Of a DNA stretch of 64,000 nucleotides, positions 9,676 through 19,408 are shown in pieces. The notes under the pieces are model-generated. The model ran no database searches. It worked only from the letters and a program-made list of their open reading frames with translations, and was not told the origin of the DNA. This DNA comes from Thermoplasmata archaeon (GTDB lineage: Archaea > Thermoplasmatota > Thermoplasmata > Lutacidiplasmatales > UBA184). The position numbers and the translations under genes are program-made. Every line of letters starts with the position of its first letter. The stretch's first letter is position 1. The stretch covers positions 35,351 through 99,350 of the forward strand of contig JAKIWG010000003.1 in assembly GCA_022750155.1 (NCBI GenBank). The letters run 5' to 3'.

Positions 9676-10433
9676 TGGGCGGCCCCCGTGGACGCGCCCA
9701 CCGGAGCGACCGCGTAGCGGTCCCGAAGGGCCGCCTTCATCTTCTCGTAGATCCCGCGGCACCCGGCGACGCCCATGTCGAGCGCCTGGCCGAGCTCGTC
9801 GCGGTGCATGTGGCCTTCCATCTGCATGAGCACGAGCCGACCGGATTGGGGGACCAGCGCCATCGGCAGGTCCGCTTCGCCGAAGTTGTCCTCGAGCTTG
9901 TTGAGGTCGAGCACGAGCTTGCCGCCGACCTTCCCGACGGCGACGGCCGGGAGCAGGTCGACCATCGGGATGCCCGCGTCGGCGAGGGCGACGGAGGCGG
10001 CGACGACGCCGGCGCAACGGGTGCCGGCGTTCGCCTGCAGGACCTCGATGTAGACGTCCACGGATGTGCGGGGGTACTCCTCGGCGAAGATCACCGATTC
10101 GAACGCCTCGGCGATCACCTTGCTGATCTCCTGGGAACGACGGTCGAGGCCGGGGCGCTTGCGTTCGTCGACGCTGAACGCCGCCATGTTGTACCGGCAC
10201 TGCACGATCGCCTTGTGGTTCTCCTGGAGGTGGCGGGGGTGAACCTCCCGTGGCCCGTAGACCGCGGCCATGACCTTGTTGAAGCCCCACTCCACGAACG
10301 CCGAGCCGTCGGCCTGGTGGAGCGGTCCGGCGGTGATCTTCAGGGGTCGCAGCTCATCGGGACGCCGGCCATCGGTCCTCAGTCCGTCAGGCCCGAACAG
10401 CTCCGGGATCTCTTTCGCTCCTACGTTGCCCAT
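9672..10433 (-). CDS. rrp41: Exosome complex exonuclease Rrp41
   Basis: GLRTDGRRPDELRPLKI...GSAFVEWGFNKVMAAVYGPREVHPRH, RRSQEISKVIAEAFE; catalytic RNase PH-like subunit. Confidence 0.95.
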   Translation of the reverse strand: MGNVGAKEIPELFGPDGLRTDGRRPDELRPLKITAGPLHQADGSAFVEWGFNKVMAAVYGPREVHPRHLQENHKAIVQCRYNMAAFSVDERKRPGLDRRSQEISKVIAEAFESVIFAEEYPRTSVDVYIEVLQANAGTRCAGVVAASVALADAGIPMVDLLPAVAVGKVGGKLVLDLNKLEDNFGEADLPMALVPQSGRLVLMQMEGHMHRDELGQALDMGVAGCRGIYEKMKAALRDRYAVAPVGASTGAAQ

Positions 10434-10458
10434 GGTGTGGTTCTCCTTGGAATGGAAT

Positions 10459-11355
10459 TCAGTACTCGGTCGGCGGGGGTTCGTCCGGCGGTCCGTCCGG
10501 TTCCGGCTCGGGGACGGTCTCCGGGAGCCTCGTGAGGGGGTGGGGACCCGGCGGCCCGTCGAACTCCGGTCGGGCGGACCCGTCCGAATCGAGCCGGGGC
10601 CGAGCCGGCCGAGCGCCGCCGCGGGGGTCCGGGTCCTCGGTCGAATCGAGATACTCCTGGATGCGCGCGGTGAGGCCGGAGCGTTGACCCTCCTCCTCGA
10701 TGATCCTCAGGCATTCGCGGGCCCGACGGATGCCCTCCTCCGGCCCATCGACCCAGACCCGCCCGTTCTGGCCGACGGCGACCTTCGTACCGGTCATCCG
10801 CGTGATCGTCTGGATCATCGACCCGCCGCGCCCGATGAGGCGCGGGATCTTGGCCGGGGAGAGGGTGACGATGGTCCCCCCTTCGAGCTTGCCGAGACCG
10901 TCGCCGTTCATGGTGACGCCGATGCGTCCGGTGTTCTCGATCGATTCGACGGCGACGACGACGGAGTCCTTGACGCCCAGGTACTGGCCCGTCTCGCCGA
11001 AGTCGATCTTCCAGGGGGTCCCGGTCATGTGGAGCGGGGCCCACCGGGGGGCGCCGATGTCCAATAGCCAGAACGTCCCCTGGACGTCGGTGACCGTGCC
11101 GATGACCACGTCGTTCGCCTTGGGGATGTAGCGACCGGAAAGCGGGACGACCCGGACCACGGGCGGTTTGGAGGAGAGCAGCCCGAGGACGCTCGCGTAG
11201 ATCCGGCCGTTCACCCGGTAGGTCCCGGGACCCGGCGTGAGACCGTGACCGGGGATCTCCTCCCCCGGAAGAACTAGTATGCGGTCCCCGCTCGGTGGCG
11301 GGGCACTCGCGTCGTGGCCACGCCCTCGGTGGCCCGGCCGATGTCCATGACCCAT
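10459..11355 (-). CDS. rrp4: Exosome RNA-binding cap subunit Rrp4 (S1-KH) with acidic/proline-rich C-terminal tail
   Basis: GEEIPGHGLTPGPGTYRVNGRIYAS...; KH signature IPRLIGRGGSMIQTITRMTGTKVAVGQNGRVWVDG. True start may be downstream of 11355. Confidence 0.9.
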   Translation of the reverse strand: MGHGHRPGHRGRGHDASAPPPSGDRILVLPGEEIPGHGLTPGPGTYRVNGRIYASVLGLLSSKPPVVRVVPLSGRYIPKANDVVIGTVTDVQGTFWLLDIGAPRWAPLHMTGTPWKIDFGETGQYLGVKDSVVVAVESIENTGRIGVTMNGDGLGKLEGGTIVTLSPAKIPRLIGRGGSMIQTITRMTGTKVAVGQNGRVWVDGPEEGIRRARECLRIIEEEGQRSGLTARIQEYLDSTEDPDPRGGARPARPRLDSDGSARPEFDGPPGPHPLTRLPETVPEPEPDGPPDEPPPTEY

Positions 11356-11391
11356 AGGTTTTCTTGCACCGGGGCGTCGGACCGGGGTTCG

Positions 11392-12087
11392 CTATTTAAC
11401 GAGCGCGGTCTCGGCGGTCCCTTTCGTGCGCGCGCTGAGCTTCTCGTACAGCTCGGTCTGGACGCCGGCCGGGATCTCCAGGATCGCCGTCCACGACCCG
11501 TCCGATTGCCAGAGCTCGTCGCCCAGCTTCCCGAGCCCCTTGACCTCCGCGATCACCTTCGGGTAGTGCTGGCCCGGGACCTTGATCCGCACCCGGACGA
11601 CGTCGAAGCGGATCGGCAGCAGCGGGCGGAGCTTCGCGAGGATCTCCTGGATCTGCACGTCGGCAGGACGGAACGGGTCGACGTGGACCTTCGCCTCCAC
11701 CATCGCCGCCTCGATCCGGGCCGGCGGGTGGGGGGCCCCGGTTTGGGGGTTCATCGCGTTCCGGGCGATCGTCGCGACGATCTGCCGGTGCTTCTCCTGG
11801 GCCAACTGGTGGCGCTGCTCGGTCGTGACCTGCACCTCGCCCTTGAGGATGATCTGGCGAGCGATCTCGGCGAGGTCGCGGGTGTGGAACGTCTTTTCCA
11901 GGTGCTCGTCGGAGATCCGGTCGCCCTTCTTGGCGTCCTTGAAGACCTGGTCGAGGGCGAGCTTGTCGCGTAGGTCAACCGACTTTCCGTCCTTGATATC
12001 CTGGACCGCCTTCGGGTCGACGAGGACCTCGAACCGGGAGCCCGCGTGCTCCCAACGGGCCACGACCGCGTCTTCGACCGTCACCAT
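11392..12087 (-). CDS. Ribosome maturation protein SBDS (Sdo1) homolog
   Basis: MVTVEDAVVARWEHAGSRFEVLVDP...DLRDKLALDQVFKDAKKGDRISDEHLEKTF; SBDS family; located between psmA and rrp4. Confidence 0.93.
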   Translation of the reverse strand: MVTVEDAVVARWEHAGSRFEVLVDPKAVQDIKDGKSVDLRDKLALDQVFKDAKKGDRISDEHLEKTFHTRDLAEIARQIILKGEVQVTTEQRHQLAQEKHRQIVATIARNAMNPQTGAPHPPARIEAAMVEAKVHVDPFRPADVQIQEILAKLRPLLPIRFDVVRVRIKVPGQHYPKVIAEVKGLGKLGDELWQSDGSWTAILEIPAGVQTELYEKLSARTKGTAETALVK

Positions 12088-12119
12088 GGGAGGACTCTCT
12101 CCCCGCCCACCATCGCCGA

Positions 12120-12869
12120 CTAGCTGCGGCTCTTGGCCGGGGGCGCCGGGGGAAGTCGGGCCAGATACTTCTGGATTTCCTCGGGGAGGAGGCGGTGCCA
12201 GCCCTTTCCGCGCTGCAAGATGCACACCTCGACGGTCGCGAGCGTGGCCCCGTCGTCGAGGGACTGTCGAAGACCCTCGAGCGCCAGCAGGGTCGCCGCG
12301 TCGGCGTCGATGTTGGGCTTGTACTTCTGTTCGAACAGCTCCATGACGGGCCCCTTGTTCCCGCCGGTGGAGGTCGCCTTGAAGCTGGTCAGCGACCCGG
12401 AAGGTTCGGTCTCGAACAGGTGCACGCCGGACTCATCATAGCCTCCGACCAATAGCGCGGTGCCGAACGGTCGGACGCCGCCGAACTGGGTGTACTGCTG
12501 CTTGTAGTCGCAGATCCGCCGGACCAGGAGCTCGACCGAGATCCCATCGGCGTAGGTGACGCGGTTGATCTGGCCGGTGAGTCGGGCGTAGTCGACGAGG
12601 ACCCGCGCGTCGGCCACTAGGCCGGCGGTGGCGCACCCGATGTGCTCGTCGATCTGGTGGATCTTCTCCAGGCTCGCCGGTTCGGCGAGCTTGGGGTTCG
12701 GGATGCGCCGGTCGGCGACCAGGACGACGCCGTCCTCGAAGACCACTCCGGCCGTCGTGGCGCCCCGGCGGACCGCCTCGCGCGCGTACTCGACCTGGAA
12801 GAGCCGGCCGTCGGGCGAGAAGACGGTGATCGCCCGGTCGTAGGCCATCTGGCCCGGTTGCATCTCCAT
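12120..12869 (-). CDS. psmA: Proteasome subunit alpha
   Basis: MAYDRAITVFSPDGRLFQVEYAREAVRRGATTAGV...; classical alpha-subunit N-terminus. Confidence 0.97.
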   Translation of the reverse strand: MEMQPGQMAYDRAITVFSPDGRLFQVEYAREAVRRGATTAGVVFEDGVVLVADRRIPNPKLAEPASLEKIHQIDEHIGCATAGLVADARVLVDYARLTGQINRVTYADGISVELLVRRICDYKQQYTQFGGVRPFGTALLVGGYDESGVHLFETEPSGSLTSFKATSTGGNKGPVMELFEQKYKPNIDADAATLLALEGLRQSLDDGATLATVEVCILQRGKGWHRLLPEEIQKYLARLPPAPPAKSRS

Positions 12870-12906
12870 GAAATGACCTCGAGTTCGCGGGGGGCACCTG
12901 GGAGGG

Positions 12907-12916
12907 CCTTATAACG
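12907..12916 (-). promoter_or_regulatory. TATA-like box for the psmA superoperon
   Basis: On minus strand gcgTTATAAGGcc, about 38-47 nt upstream of psmA ATG. Confidence 0.45.
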
Positions 12917-13009
12917 CTCCCGCGGGCGGTTTCGCTCGGGTAGCCCGGTTACGCGAGTTCCCCGGCGGCGACGACGCCCGGGGCGAAGCGTAAAGACCCG
13001 CGGACGAGG

Positions 13010-15142
13010 TTGAGCGGCATGGGCGACCCCGAGCGTTCCGGTGCGAAGCCTCCCGGCGCCCGGCGCCTGGCGTCCGCGACCTCCGCCTACCTGCGCAGCG
13101 CCTCCGAGCAACCGATCGAGTGGTTCCCCTGGGGCTCGGAGCCGTTCGAGCTCGCCGAGCGGACCCAGCGACCGGTCCTTCTCGACATCGGGGCGGCGTG
13201 GTGCCACTGGTGCCACGTGATGGACGAGGGCACGTACGCCGATGCCGAGGTCGCGCGTCTGCTTCGGGAGCACTTCATCGCCGTGAAGGTCGACCGGGAC
13301 GAGCACCCGGAGGTCGACCGGAGATACCAGCGTCAGGTCGGGGTCCTCACCGGAGAAGGCGGATGGCCGCTCACGGCATTCCTCACCCCGAAAGGGGAGG
13401 TGTTCCTCGGGGGGACGTACTTTCCTCCGGAGGACGGGCAGGGGCGGCCCGGATTCCGCCGGGTCCTTCAGGAGGTCGCCCGCCTATGGACGCAGGAACC
13501 GGAAAAGATCCGGGGGAACCTGGGTGCGATCCAAGAAGCGCTCCATCGGATCCGGGACCAGGAGAACCCCGCCGCGGTCTCCCGCTCCTCCTTCCTGCAG
13601 CAGGTCCGTTCCCGCATCTGGCAGAGCTACGACCCGGTCCACGCGGGATTCGGGCACGCCCCGAAATTTCCCCATCCGACCGCCGTCTCGCTCCTGTTCT
13701 ACGAGGCGTTCGCCTCGGAGACGCCGGAGCCGGCATCGCGGGCGCTGGAGACCCTTCGTCGGATGGCGGACGGCGGGATGTACGACCACGTGGGCGGGGG
13801 GTTCCACCGCTACTCGGTCGACGAGGGCTGGCACATCCCCCATTTCGAGAAGATGGCGATCGACAACGCCGCGCTGCTCTCGGCGTATGGGGAAGGGGCA
13901 CGATGGTCGCCGGATCCTGGGCTGATCGACACGGCCCGAGGGATCGTGGCGTGGTCGACCGGAACGCTCGGTGACCCGCACGGTGGGTTCGCGGCGAGTC
14001 AGGACGCCGACAACGCGCCGGGGGACGACGGCAGCTATTTCACCTGGAGCCGGGCCGAGCTCAAGCAGGTCCTGGAGGGGCCGGAGCTTTCGGTCGCGGT
14101 CCGCTACTTCGGGGTGGGCAGCGAGGGCCGGATGCCTCACGACCCGGATCGGAACGTGTTGTTCCGGCTGATGAGCCCCGCCGAGGCCGGCAAGCCCTCG
14201 GGCCTTTCGGAACCGGCCGCGAAAGCAGCCGTGGAACGGGTCGTGGCGAAGCTGCGGGCGGCCCGCTCCCGGCGCTCGGCGCCGGTCGTGGACCGGGCGC
14301 TCTACGCCGCTCTCAACGGGGCCTACATCCGCGCGCTCGCCCAGAGCTCGCCCGTCCTCCAGGATCCCGGGGCGCTCTCGACCGCGCGCCGGGCGGCCGA
14401 CCGGTTCCTCCGTCAGGCGTTCGTTCCGGGTCGCGGGGTCGCCCATCGCCTCGAAGGCGAGGGGGCGAGCGGCTTCGGCCTGTTGGAGGACCAGGCGGAG
14501 TTCGCTCTGGGGTTGGTGGAGCTGGCTGGGATGACCCTCGACCGCGGGTACTTCGATTCGGCGCGTTCCCTGTTGGAGACGATCGAGGCGGAGTTCCGGG
14601 CCCCGAACGGGCTGCTTCGGGACATCGCACCGCGCCTGTACGACGGCCCCGTCGTCGGTTCTTTGGCCGAGGCCTCCTACCCGGTCGAGGACAACCCGCA
14701 CCTGTCCGCCAATGCGGCAGCCGCCCTGGCGATGATCCGGTTCTCCTCCCTGAGCGGTCACGAAGAGTGGAGGGTCAAGGCGGAGGCGATCGTCGAGGCC
14801 ATGCAGGGGCGGGTCGCGAGCGCGGGCCTGTTCGCGGCCGGGGCCGCGCTCGGGGCGGGGACCCTCGGCGCACCGCCGGCCCGCGTGGTGATCGAGGGAG
14901 AAGGGGCCGAGGCCGATGCCCTCGAGCGGGCTGCGCGGGGGAGCTGGCACCCGGACCTGTGGGTATTCCGGGGCGTCCCGCCCGAGCCGTTCTCCCTCCC
15001 CGAGGAACTCGGTGCGGGGTCGGGCGGCCCCCCCCGGGCCCGAGCTCTGGTCTGCTTTGGAACCCGCTGCTTGGCACCGGTTACGGTCGCGGCCGAGCTC
15101 CCGAAGAAGATTCGCTCGGCCGGTCGGGGCGGATCGTCGTAG
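13010..15142 (+). CDS. Thioredoxin-domain/DUF255 protein (YyaL/SPATA20-like)
   Basis: PIEWFPWGSEPFELAERTQRPVLLDIGAAWCHWCHVMDEGTYADAEVARLLREHFIAVKVDRDEHPEVD, characteristic WCHWCHVM motif. Confidence 0.93.
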   Translation: MSGMGDPERSGAKPPGARRLASATSAYLRSASEQPIEWFPWGSEPFELAERTQRPVLLDIGAAWCHWCHVMDEGTYADAEVARLLREHFIAVKVDRDEHPEVDRRYQRQVGVLTGEGGWPLTAFLTPKGEVFLGGTYFPPEDGQGRPGFRRVLQEVARLWTQEPEKIRGNLGAIQEALHRIRDQENPAAVSRSSFLQQVRSRIWQSYDPVHAGFGHAPKFPHPTAVSLLFYEAFASETPEPASRALETLRRMADGGMYDHVGGGFHRYSVDEGWHIPHFEKMAIDNAALLSAYGEGARWSPDPGLIDTARGIVAWSTGTLGDPHGGFAASQDADNAPGDDGSYFTWSRAELKQVLEGPELSVAVRYFGVGSEGRMPHDPDRNVLFRLMSPAEAGKPSGLSEPAAKAAVERVVAKLRAARSRRSAPVVDRALYAALNGAYIRALAQSSPVLQDPGALSTARRAADRFLRQAFVPGRGVAHRLEGEGASGFGLLEDQAEFALGLVELAGMTLDRGYFDSARSLLETIEAEFRAPNGLLRDIAPRLYDGPVVGSLAEASYPVEDNPHLSANAAAALAMIRFSSLSGHEEWRVKAEAIVEAMQGRVASAGLFAAGAALGAGTLGAPPARVVIEGEGAEADALERAARGSWHPDLWVFRGVPPEPFSLPEELGAGSGGPPRARALVCFGTRCLAPVTVAAELPKKIRSAGRGGSS

Positions 15143-15911
15143 CCACCGGACCCACGTCGGTCCCGTCCAGCAGGTACGCCCGCGGGGAACCTCGCGAGAG
15201 AAATCGGCGCACCAGGAACGTGCGACCGCGCGAGGGCCGGAGCCGGTTGAGCGCTTCGTTCGCGCAGAGCGGATGGAACGCCGGCAGGACGATCAACTCG
15301 CGGGCGGCGAGTTCGGCGTGCCGGCGGCGGCGTTTCGTCGGCCGCACGGGGAATTCTGGGAACTCGACCCGGACCCAGCAGCGTTGCTTGCCGATCGCCT
15401 CGTCGGGCGTCGGTGCAAATCGATAGGCCGGATGGAGGTGACCGCAGACGATGGTGCCCGCTCTCAGCACGGCGTCCGACGGCCAGCCGTGTCCGTGAAA
15501 GATCCCCACCCCGTGTCGTACCACTCCGGTCGCCGGGTGCACGACGACCTCGCGGGGGAGATGCCGGGCAAGTCCGACGTCGTGGTTGCCGGGCACGAGT
15601 TCCACGGTGAACCCCTCGGCGAGCAGGGTCGAGAAGAAGTCGAACACGACCGGCCGAAGAGGCGCTGGGACGCCGACGATCGGATGCTTGGCGTCGCCGG
15701 CCACGAGGAACCCCTTCGCCGAACGGGCGCGGGCGAGCTCCACCAGGGACCAGCTCATCGACGCCGCGGAGCTGAGGTGGGGGCCGGGTCGCGAGCCTTC
15801 GATGCCCAGGTGGAGGTCGGCGAGCACGAGCGTTCCGCCCTGCTCGCGTCCCGCGGGGAGCAGCTCCAGGACGGGCCAATCCGGGACCGGTCGGATCGAC
15901 GCACGCGCCAC
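15081..15911 (-). CDS. Metallophosphoesterase (PdeM-like, calcineurin fold)
   Basis: LVLADLHLGIEG..., LVAGDAKHP, VPGNHD, GHGWPSD, GHLHPAYRF. C-terminus overlaps the 3' end of the DUF255 gene. Confidence 0.85.
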   Translation of the reverse strand: MARASIRPVPDWPVLELLPAGREQGGTLVLADLHLGIEGSRPGPHLSSAASMSWSLVELARARSAKGFLVAGDAKHPIVGVPAPLRPVVFDFFSTLLAEGFTVELVPGNHDVGLARHLPREVVVHPATGVVRHGVGIFHGHGWPSDAVLRAGTIVCGHLHPAYRFAPTPDEAIGKQRCWVRVEFPEFPVRPTKRRRRHAELAARELIVLPAFHPLCANEALNRLRPSRGRTFLVRRFLSRGSPRAYLLDGTDVGPVATTIRPDRPSESSSGARPRP

Positions 15912-15991
15912 GGGGTGCGAGCCCCTCGAGACGATTGAGGGTTTGCGCCCCGAGACCGGTGCGTCGCCCTCCGAGAGAGGACGACCCCTTC

Positions 15992-16000
15992 TTTTATATA
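15992..16000 (+). promoter_or_regulatory. TATA box
   Basis: ttttatata, about 40-47 nt upstream of GTG 16039; strongest AT-rich element in the region. Confidence 0.55.
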
Positions 16001-16038
16001 GAAGTCATCTGGGTAAACCTCGTAGGGAGGCGACCGGC

Positions 16039-17091
16039 GTGGCGGGACAGGCACGGGAGGATTCGATCGACCGGATCCAGTCCCTTCTGGAGAGCGCGGG
16101 ATTCTACGTCTCCGACGCGCACAGCCTTCGACCGTCGAGCTTCGACCTCCTCGCCCGGCGGGATTCCTTCCTGCTCATCGTCAAGGTACTGAAGAACATC
16201 GATGCCCTCGACCCGGAGGAGGCCGGACGCCTTCGGGAGCTGGCCGAGCTGTTCCCGGCGGTGCCGATCCTGATCGGCCAGACCTCGGGCGCGATGGAGC
16301 TCGAGTCCGGCGTGGTCTACAACCGATACGGGATCCCGATCATCGTCGAAGAGAGCCTGCGGGACTACCTATCGAAGGGGATCCCCCCGTTCCTCGTCTC
16401 GAGCCCGGGGGGCATTTTTGCTCGCGTCGACGGGGTCCGGCTGCGGAGGCTCAGGGAGGACCGACAGATCTCCCTCGGCACCCTCGCGTCGGTCGCCGGG
16501 GTGTCGCGGCGTACGATCCAGCTGTACGAGGACGGCTCCGGGGCGGAGGTGACGGTCATCGAACGGATCGAGCGGTTTCTCGGGGAGCCGGTGGCCGTTC
16601 CCATCGAGCTGTTCCGCGCGCCCGGGCGCCCCCGCGACTCCGAGGAGGATGGCCCGGGCGACGAGGAGGGATCGGCGAAGCGAACCGGAACGGATGCCGG
16701 CTCCTCGCCGGACCGGCCGGCCCGTCGAGGTCGTCGACCGGCCTCCACCGGCGACCCGCTACGCGATGGGGTCTTCCGACAGCTCGATGGCATGGGCTGG
16801 GAGGTCGTCGTGACGGTGCGTGCCCCCTTCGATGCGTTCACCCGCGGCACTCCGCGCACCGAGCAGGAGATCCTCCTGACCTCGGTCGGAAGCTTCCGCA
16901 ATGCGCAACACCGGGCGGAGATCCTCCAACAGCTCGCGAAGGTCGCCGAAGGGCACGCGCTGTTCGTGGTCCGCGAGGCGCTCTCCCGGACGTCGATCGA
17001 CGGCCTGCCGATCGTCACCATGCCCGAGCTCAAGCGCCACCGCGACCGCGACGAGCTCCTCGACACGATTACCGAGCGCGAGGGCTCGTGA
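16039..17091 (+). CDS. HTH (XRE-type) archaeal transcriptional regulator with flanking conserved domains
   Basis: LRRLREDRQISLGTLASVAGVSRRTIQLYEDGSGAEVTVIERIERFLGEPV helix-turn-helix; start GTG downstream of TATA box. Confidence 0.75.
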   Translation: MAGQAREDSIDRIQSLLESAGFYVSDAHSLRPSSFDLLARRDSFLLIVKVLKNIDALDPEEAGRLRELAELFPAVPILIGQTSGAMELESGVVYNRYGIPIIVEESLRDYLSKGIPPFLVSSPGGIFARVDGVRLRRLREDRQISLGTLASVAGVSRRTIQLYEDGSGAEVTVIERIERFLGEPVAVPIELFRAPGRPRDSEEDGPGDEEGSAKRTGTDAGSSPDRPARRGRRPASTGDPLRDGVFRQLDGMGWEVVVTVRAPFDAFTRGTPRTEQEILLTSVGSFRNAQHRAEILQQLAKVAEGHALFVVREALSRTSIDGLPIVTMPELKRHRDRDELLDTITEREGS

Positions 17092-17726
17092 TCCGCCGGG
17101 AGCTCCCCGGCTCGCCGCGCTTCCTGTTGGTCGGCGTCGTCCGGGGTCTTCCCTCGGAAGTGCCTCCCCTCGTGGGCGCGCTGAACGCATTCGCCCCGGA
17201 GCGCGTGGGCGTCGGACTCTCTTCGGACGAGGCGCGTGGTCTCGAGGACCATTTCGGCGCGACCGAGACGGAACCGATCGTCCCGCTCGCACCGACCGAG
17301 GAGGCGGAGATCCGGGGTCTGAGCCGGTTCGGGGAGGTCCAGGTGCCGCATCCGGGATTCCTCGGCGCCCTCGACTGGGGCCGGGTAAACCAGGTGCCCG
17401 TGGAACCGCTCGACACCTCGGACGAGGGCTACGCGACGATGTTCACCGACCACATCAGCTACCTCGAGCTGGTCCGCCGCACGCTGCGCGAACGCCGTCT
17501 GACGAAGAACCCGCCCGCGGCGGCCAACGGCGACGAGTACGTGATGACCTGGGAGCGGACCGTCGGGGGCGGCCGGGAATCGGAACGCTTCGCCCTCGCC
17601 CGCGACGGAGCGCTGGCCTCGGCCGCCTTGCGGCTCGGGGTCGGTCGACGCACCGTGGCGATCGTCGTCGACCGGGAGCGGTTCGAGCGCGTGAGCACGC
17701 TGATGGCGGCGCCGCGACCTACGTGA
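17088..17726 (+). CDS. Conserved hypothetical protein, co-oriented and overlapping with the HTH regulator
   Basis: ORF begins 4 nt before upstream stop; no family recognised. Confidence 0.6.
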   Translation: MIRRELPGSPRFLLVGVVRGLPSEVPPLVGALNAFAPERVGVGLSSDEARGLEDHFGATETEPIVPLAPTEEAEIRGLSRFGEVQVPHPGFLGALDWGRVNQVPVEPLDTSDEGYATMFTDHISYLELVRRTLRERRLTKNPPAAANGDEYVMTWERTVGGGRESERFALARDGALASAALRLGVGRRTVAIVVDRERFERVSTLMAAPRPT

Positions 17727-17808
17727 GCGATGGTCCCGACCCTCGATCGTCCCATCCCTACACGAAAGCTATGAACTTCGCCGCCGACCGGAGCCGGAGG
17801 GCGGCTCA

Positions 17809-19362
17809 ATGAATATGGCCGTCCGCTTGGCCCCCCCGATGCCGAAGGTCCGGGCGGGCGGGGCGCTCGCCGTGATGGATGTCGGGTCGAACACGGCCCG
17901 TCTGGTGGTCTTCGAAACGACGCCGGAAGGGGGCTTCCGCTCGACGTTCGAAACGAAAGAGGTCCCACGCCTCGGAAAGTCCGTGGCGGCCGATGGCTCG
18001 CTCTCCGCCTCCGCGCGGGCCCGTGGCGTCGCGGCGATCCGGCGATTCGCCCGTCAGCTGGACGCCGCCGGCCGTCCCCCGACGGTGGCGGTCGCCACCA
18101 GCGCCGTGCGCGATGCGCCGAACGGGAAGGCGTTCCTCTCAGAAGTCCGGCGGGAGACCGGGATCGAGGTGCGACTGCTGACCGGCGAGGAGGAAGGCCG
18201 GTTCGCCTACCTCGGCGTAGGCGCCTCCTTCGAGCTGGCCGACGACCTCGTCGTCGACCTCGGCGGCGGCTCGCTGCAGGCGGCGTCGACCCGCTCGGGC
18301 CGCCCCGAAGGGATCGTGAGCCTTCCGCTCGGAGCGCTGCGTCTCACCCAGAGATTCCTACGCCACGACCCTCCGAAGCCCCGGGAGCTCGACGCGCTGC
18401 GCGGGCACGTGCGGGAGCACCTGAGGCTCCTCCCCCCCGAGAGCGGGGCCGTGCCGCGCCGCCTGTTCGGCGTCGGAGGGACGATCCGATGCCTCGCCCG
18501 GGTCTCGATCGAGCTCGACCGGTATCCGCTCCCGCAGGTCCACGGCTACACGCTGACGCGCTCGGAGCTTGCCCGGATCCTTCACCGGATCGGGCCGATG
18601 GAGCCGGACCGACGTCGGCAGGTGCCGGGGATCACGGGGACCCGCGCCGATGTGATCGTCGCCGGCCTGGTGGTCGTGGACGAGCTCCTCCGAAAGGTCC
18701 CGGACGAGTCGATGACCGTCTGCGGGACCGGCATCCGCGAGGGGATCGTCGTCGACCGGATCGGGGCCGAGGTGCCCGCATCGGCCGAGAAGCTCGCCTT
18801 CCGCTCCGTCACCGCGGCCTCCCGCTCCTTCGGCTTCTCCCTCGCCCACGGTCGGGAGGTCGAGCGCGTGGCCCTCACGCTGTTCGACCTGTTGCAGCCC
18901 CGCTACGAATGGGGCAAGGACGTGCGGCGCTCGCTGCGCGTCGGCGCCTGGATGCACGACGTCGGAACCGTGGTGGAGATCTGGCGGCACCCCCGGCATT
19001 CCGCCTACCTGCTCCGCTACGCGTCGATCCTCGGTCTGACCCATCGCGAGACCGCCCTCGCCGCGCTCGCCGTCGCCCAGCACCACGGGGACCCGCTCAC
19101 CGCCGCCTCGAAGAAGGAATGGCGCTCCATCTTATCCCGCGAGGACCTTTCGGTCGCCGAGGAGCTGGGCGCGATCCTGTTCTTCGCCGAGACGTTGGAT
19201 GGGGCGCAGGTCCACCTCGCGCTCGCCCGCGGCTCCGACCGGCTTCGGATCACCCCGATCGGGGGACCCGGCTCGGAGGCCTCGGAACGCGCCATCGAAC
19301 GGCTGACGAGGGCGATGGAGCGCGCCTTCGACCTCGAGGTGGTCGTCTACGGCCGGAACTGA
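17809..19362 (+). CDS. Ppx/GppA-type phosphatase with C-terminal HD domain
   Basis: AVMDVGSNTARLVVFE, ATSAVRDAPNG, VVDLGGGSLQ; HD-like RVGAWMHDVGTVVEIWRHPRHSAYLL. Confidence 0.88.
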   Translation: MNMAVRLAPPMPKVRAGGALAVMDVGSNTARLVVFETTPEGGFRSTFETKEVPRLGKSVAADGSLSASARARGVAAIRRFARQLDAAGRPPTVAVATSAVRDAPNGKAFLSEVRRETGIEVRLLTGEEEGRFAYLGVGASFELADDLVVDLGGGSLQAASTRSGRPEGIVSLPLGALRLTQRFLRHDPPKPRELDALRGHVREHLRLLPPESGAVPRRLFGVGGTIRCLARVSIELDRYPLPQVHGYTLTRSELARILHRIGPMEPDRRRQVPGITGTRADVIVAGLVVVDELLRKVPDESMTVCGTGIREGIVVDRIGAEVPASAEKLAFRSVTAASRSFGFSLAHGREVERVALTLFDLLQPRYEWGKDVRRSLRVGAWMHDVGTVVEIWRHPRHSAYLLRYASILGLTHRETALAALAVAQHHGDPLTAASKKEWRSILSREDLSVAEELGAILFFAETLDGAQVHLALARGSDRLRITPIGGPGSEASERAIERLTRAMERAFDLEVVVYGRN

Positions 19363-19408
19363 CCCCCCCGCGCGGCCCGGGCCCCGCTCCGGCCAACCCG
19401 GACGCCTG

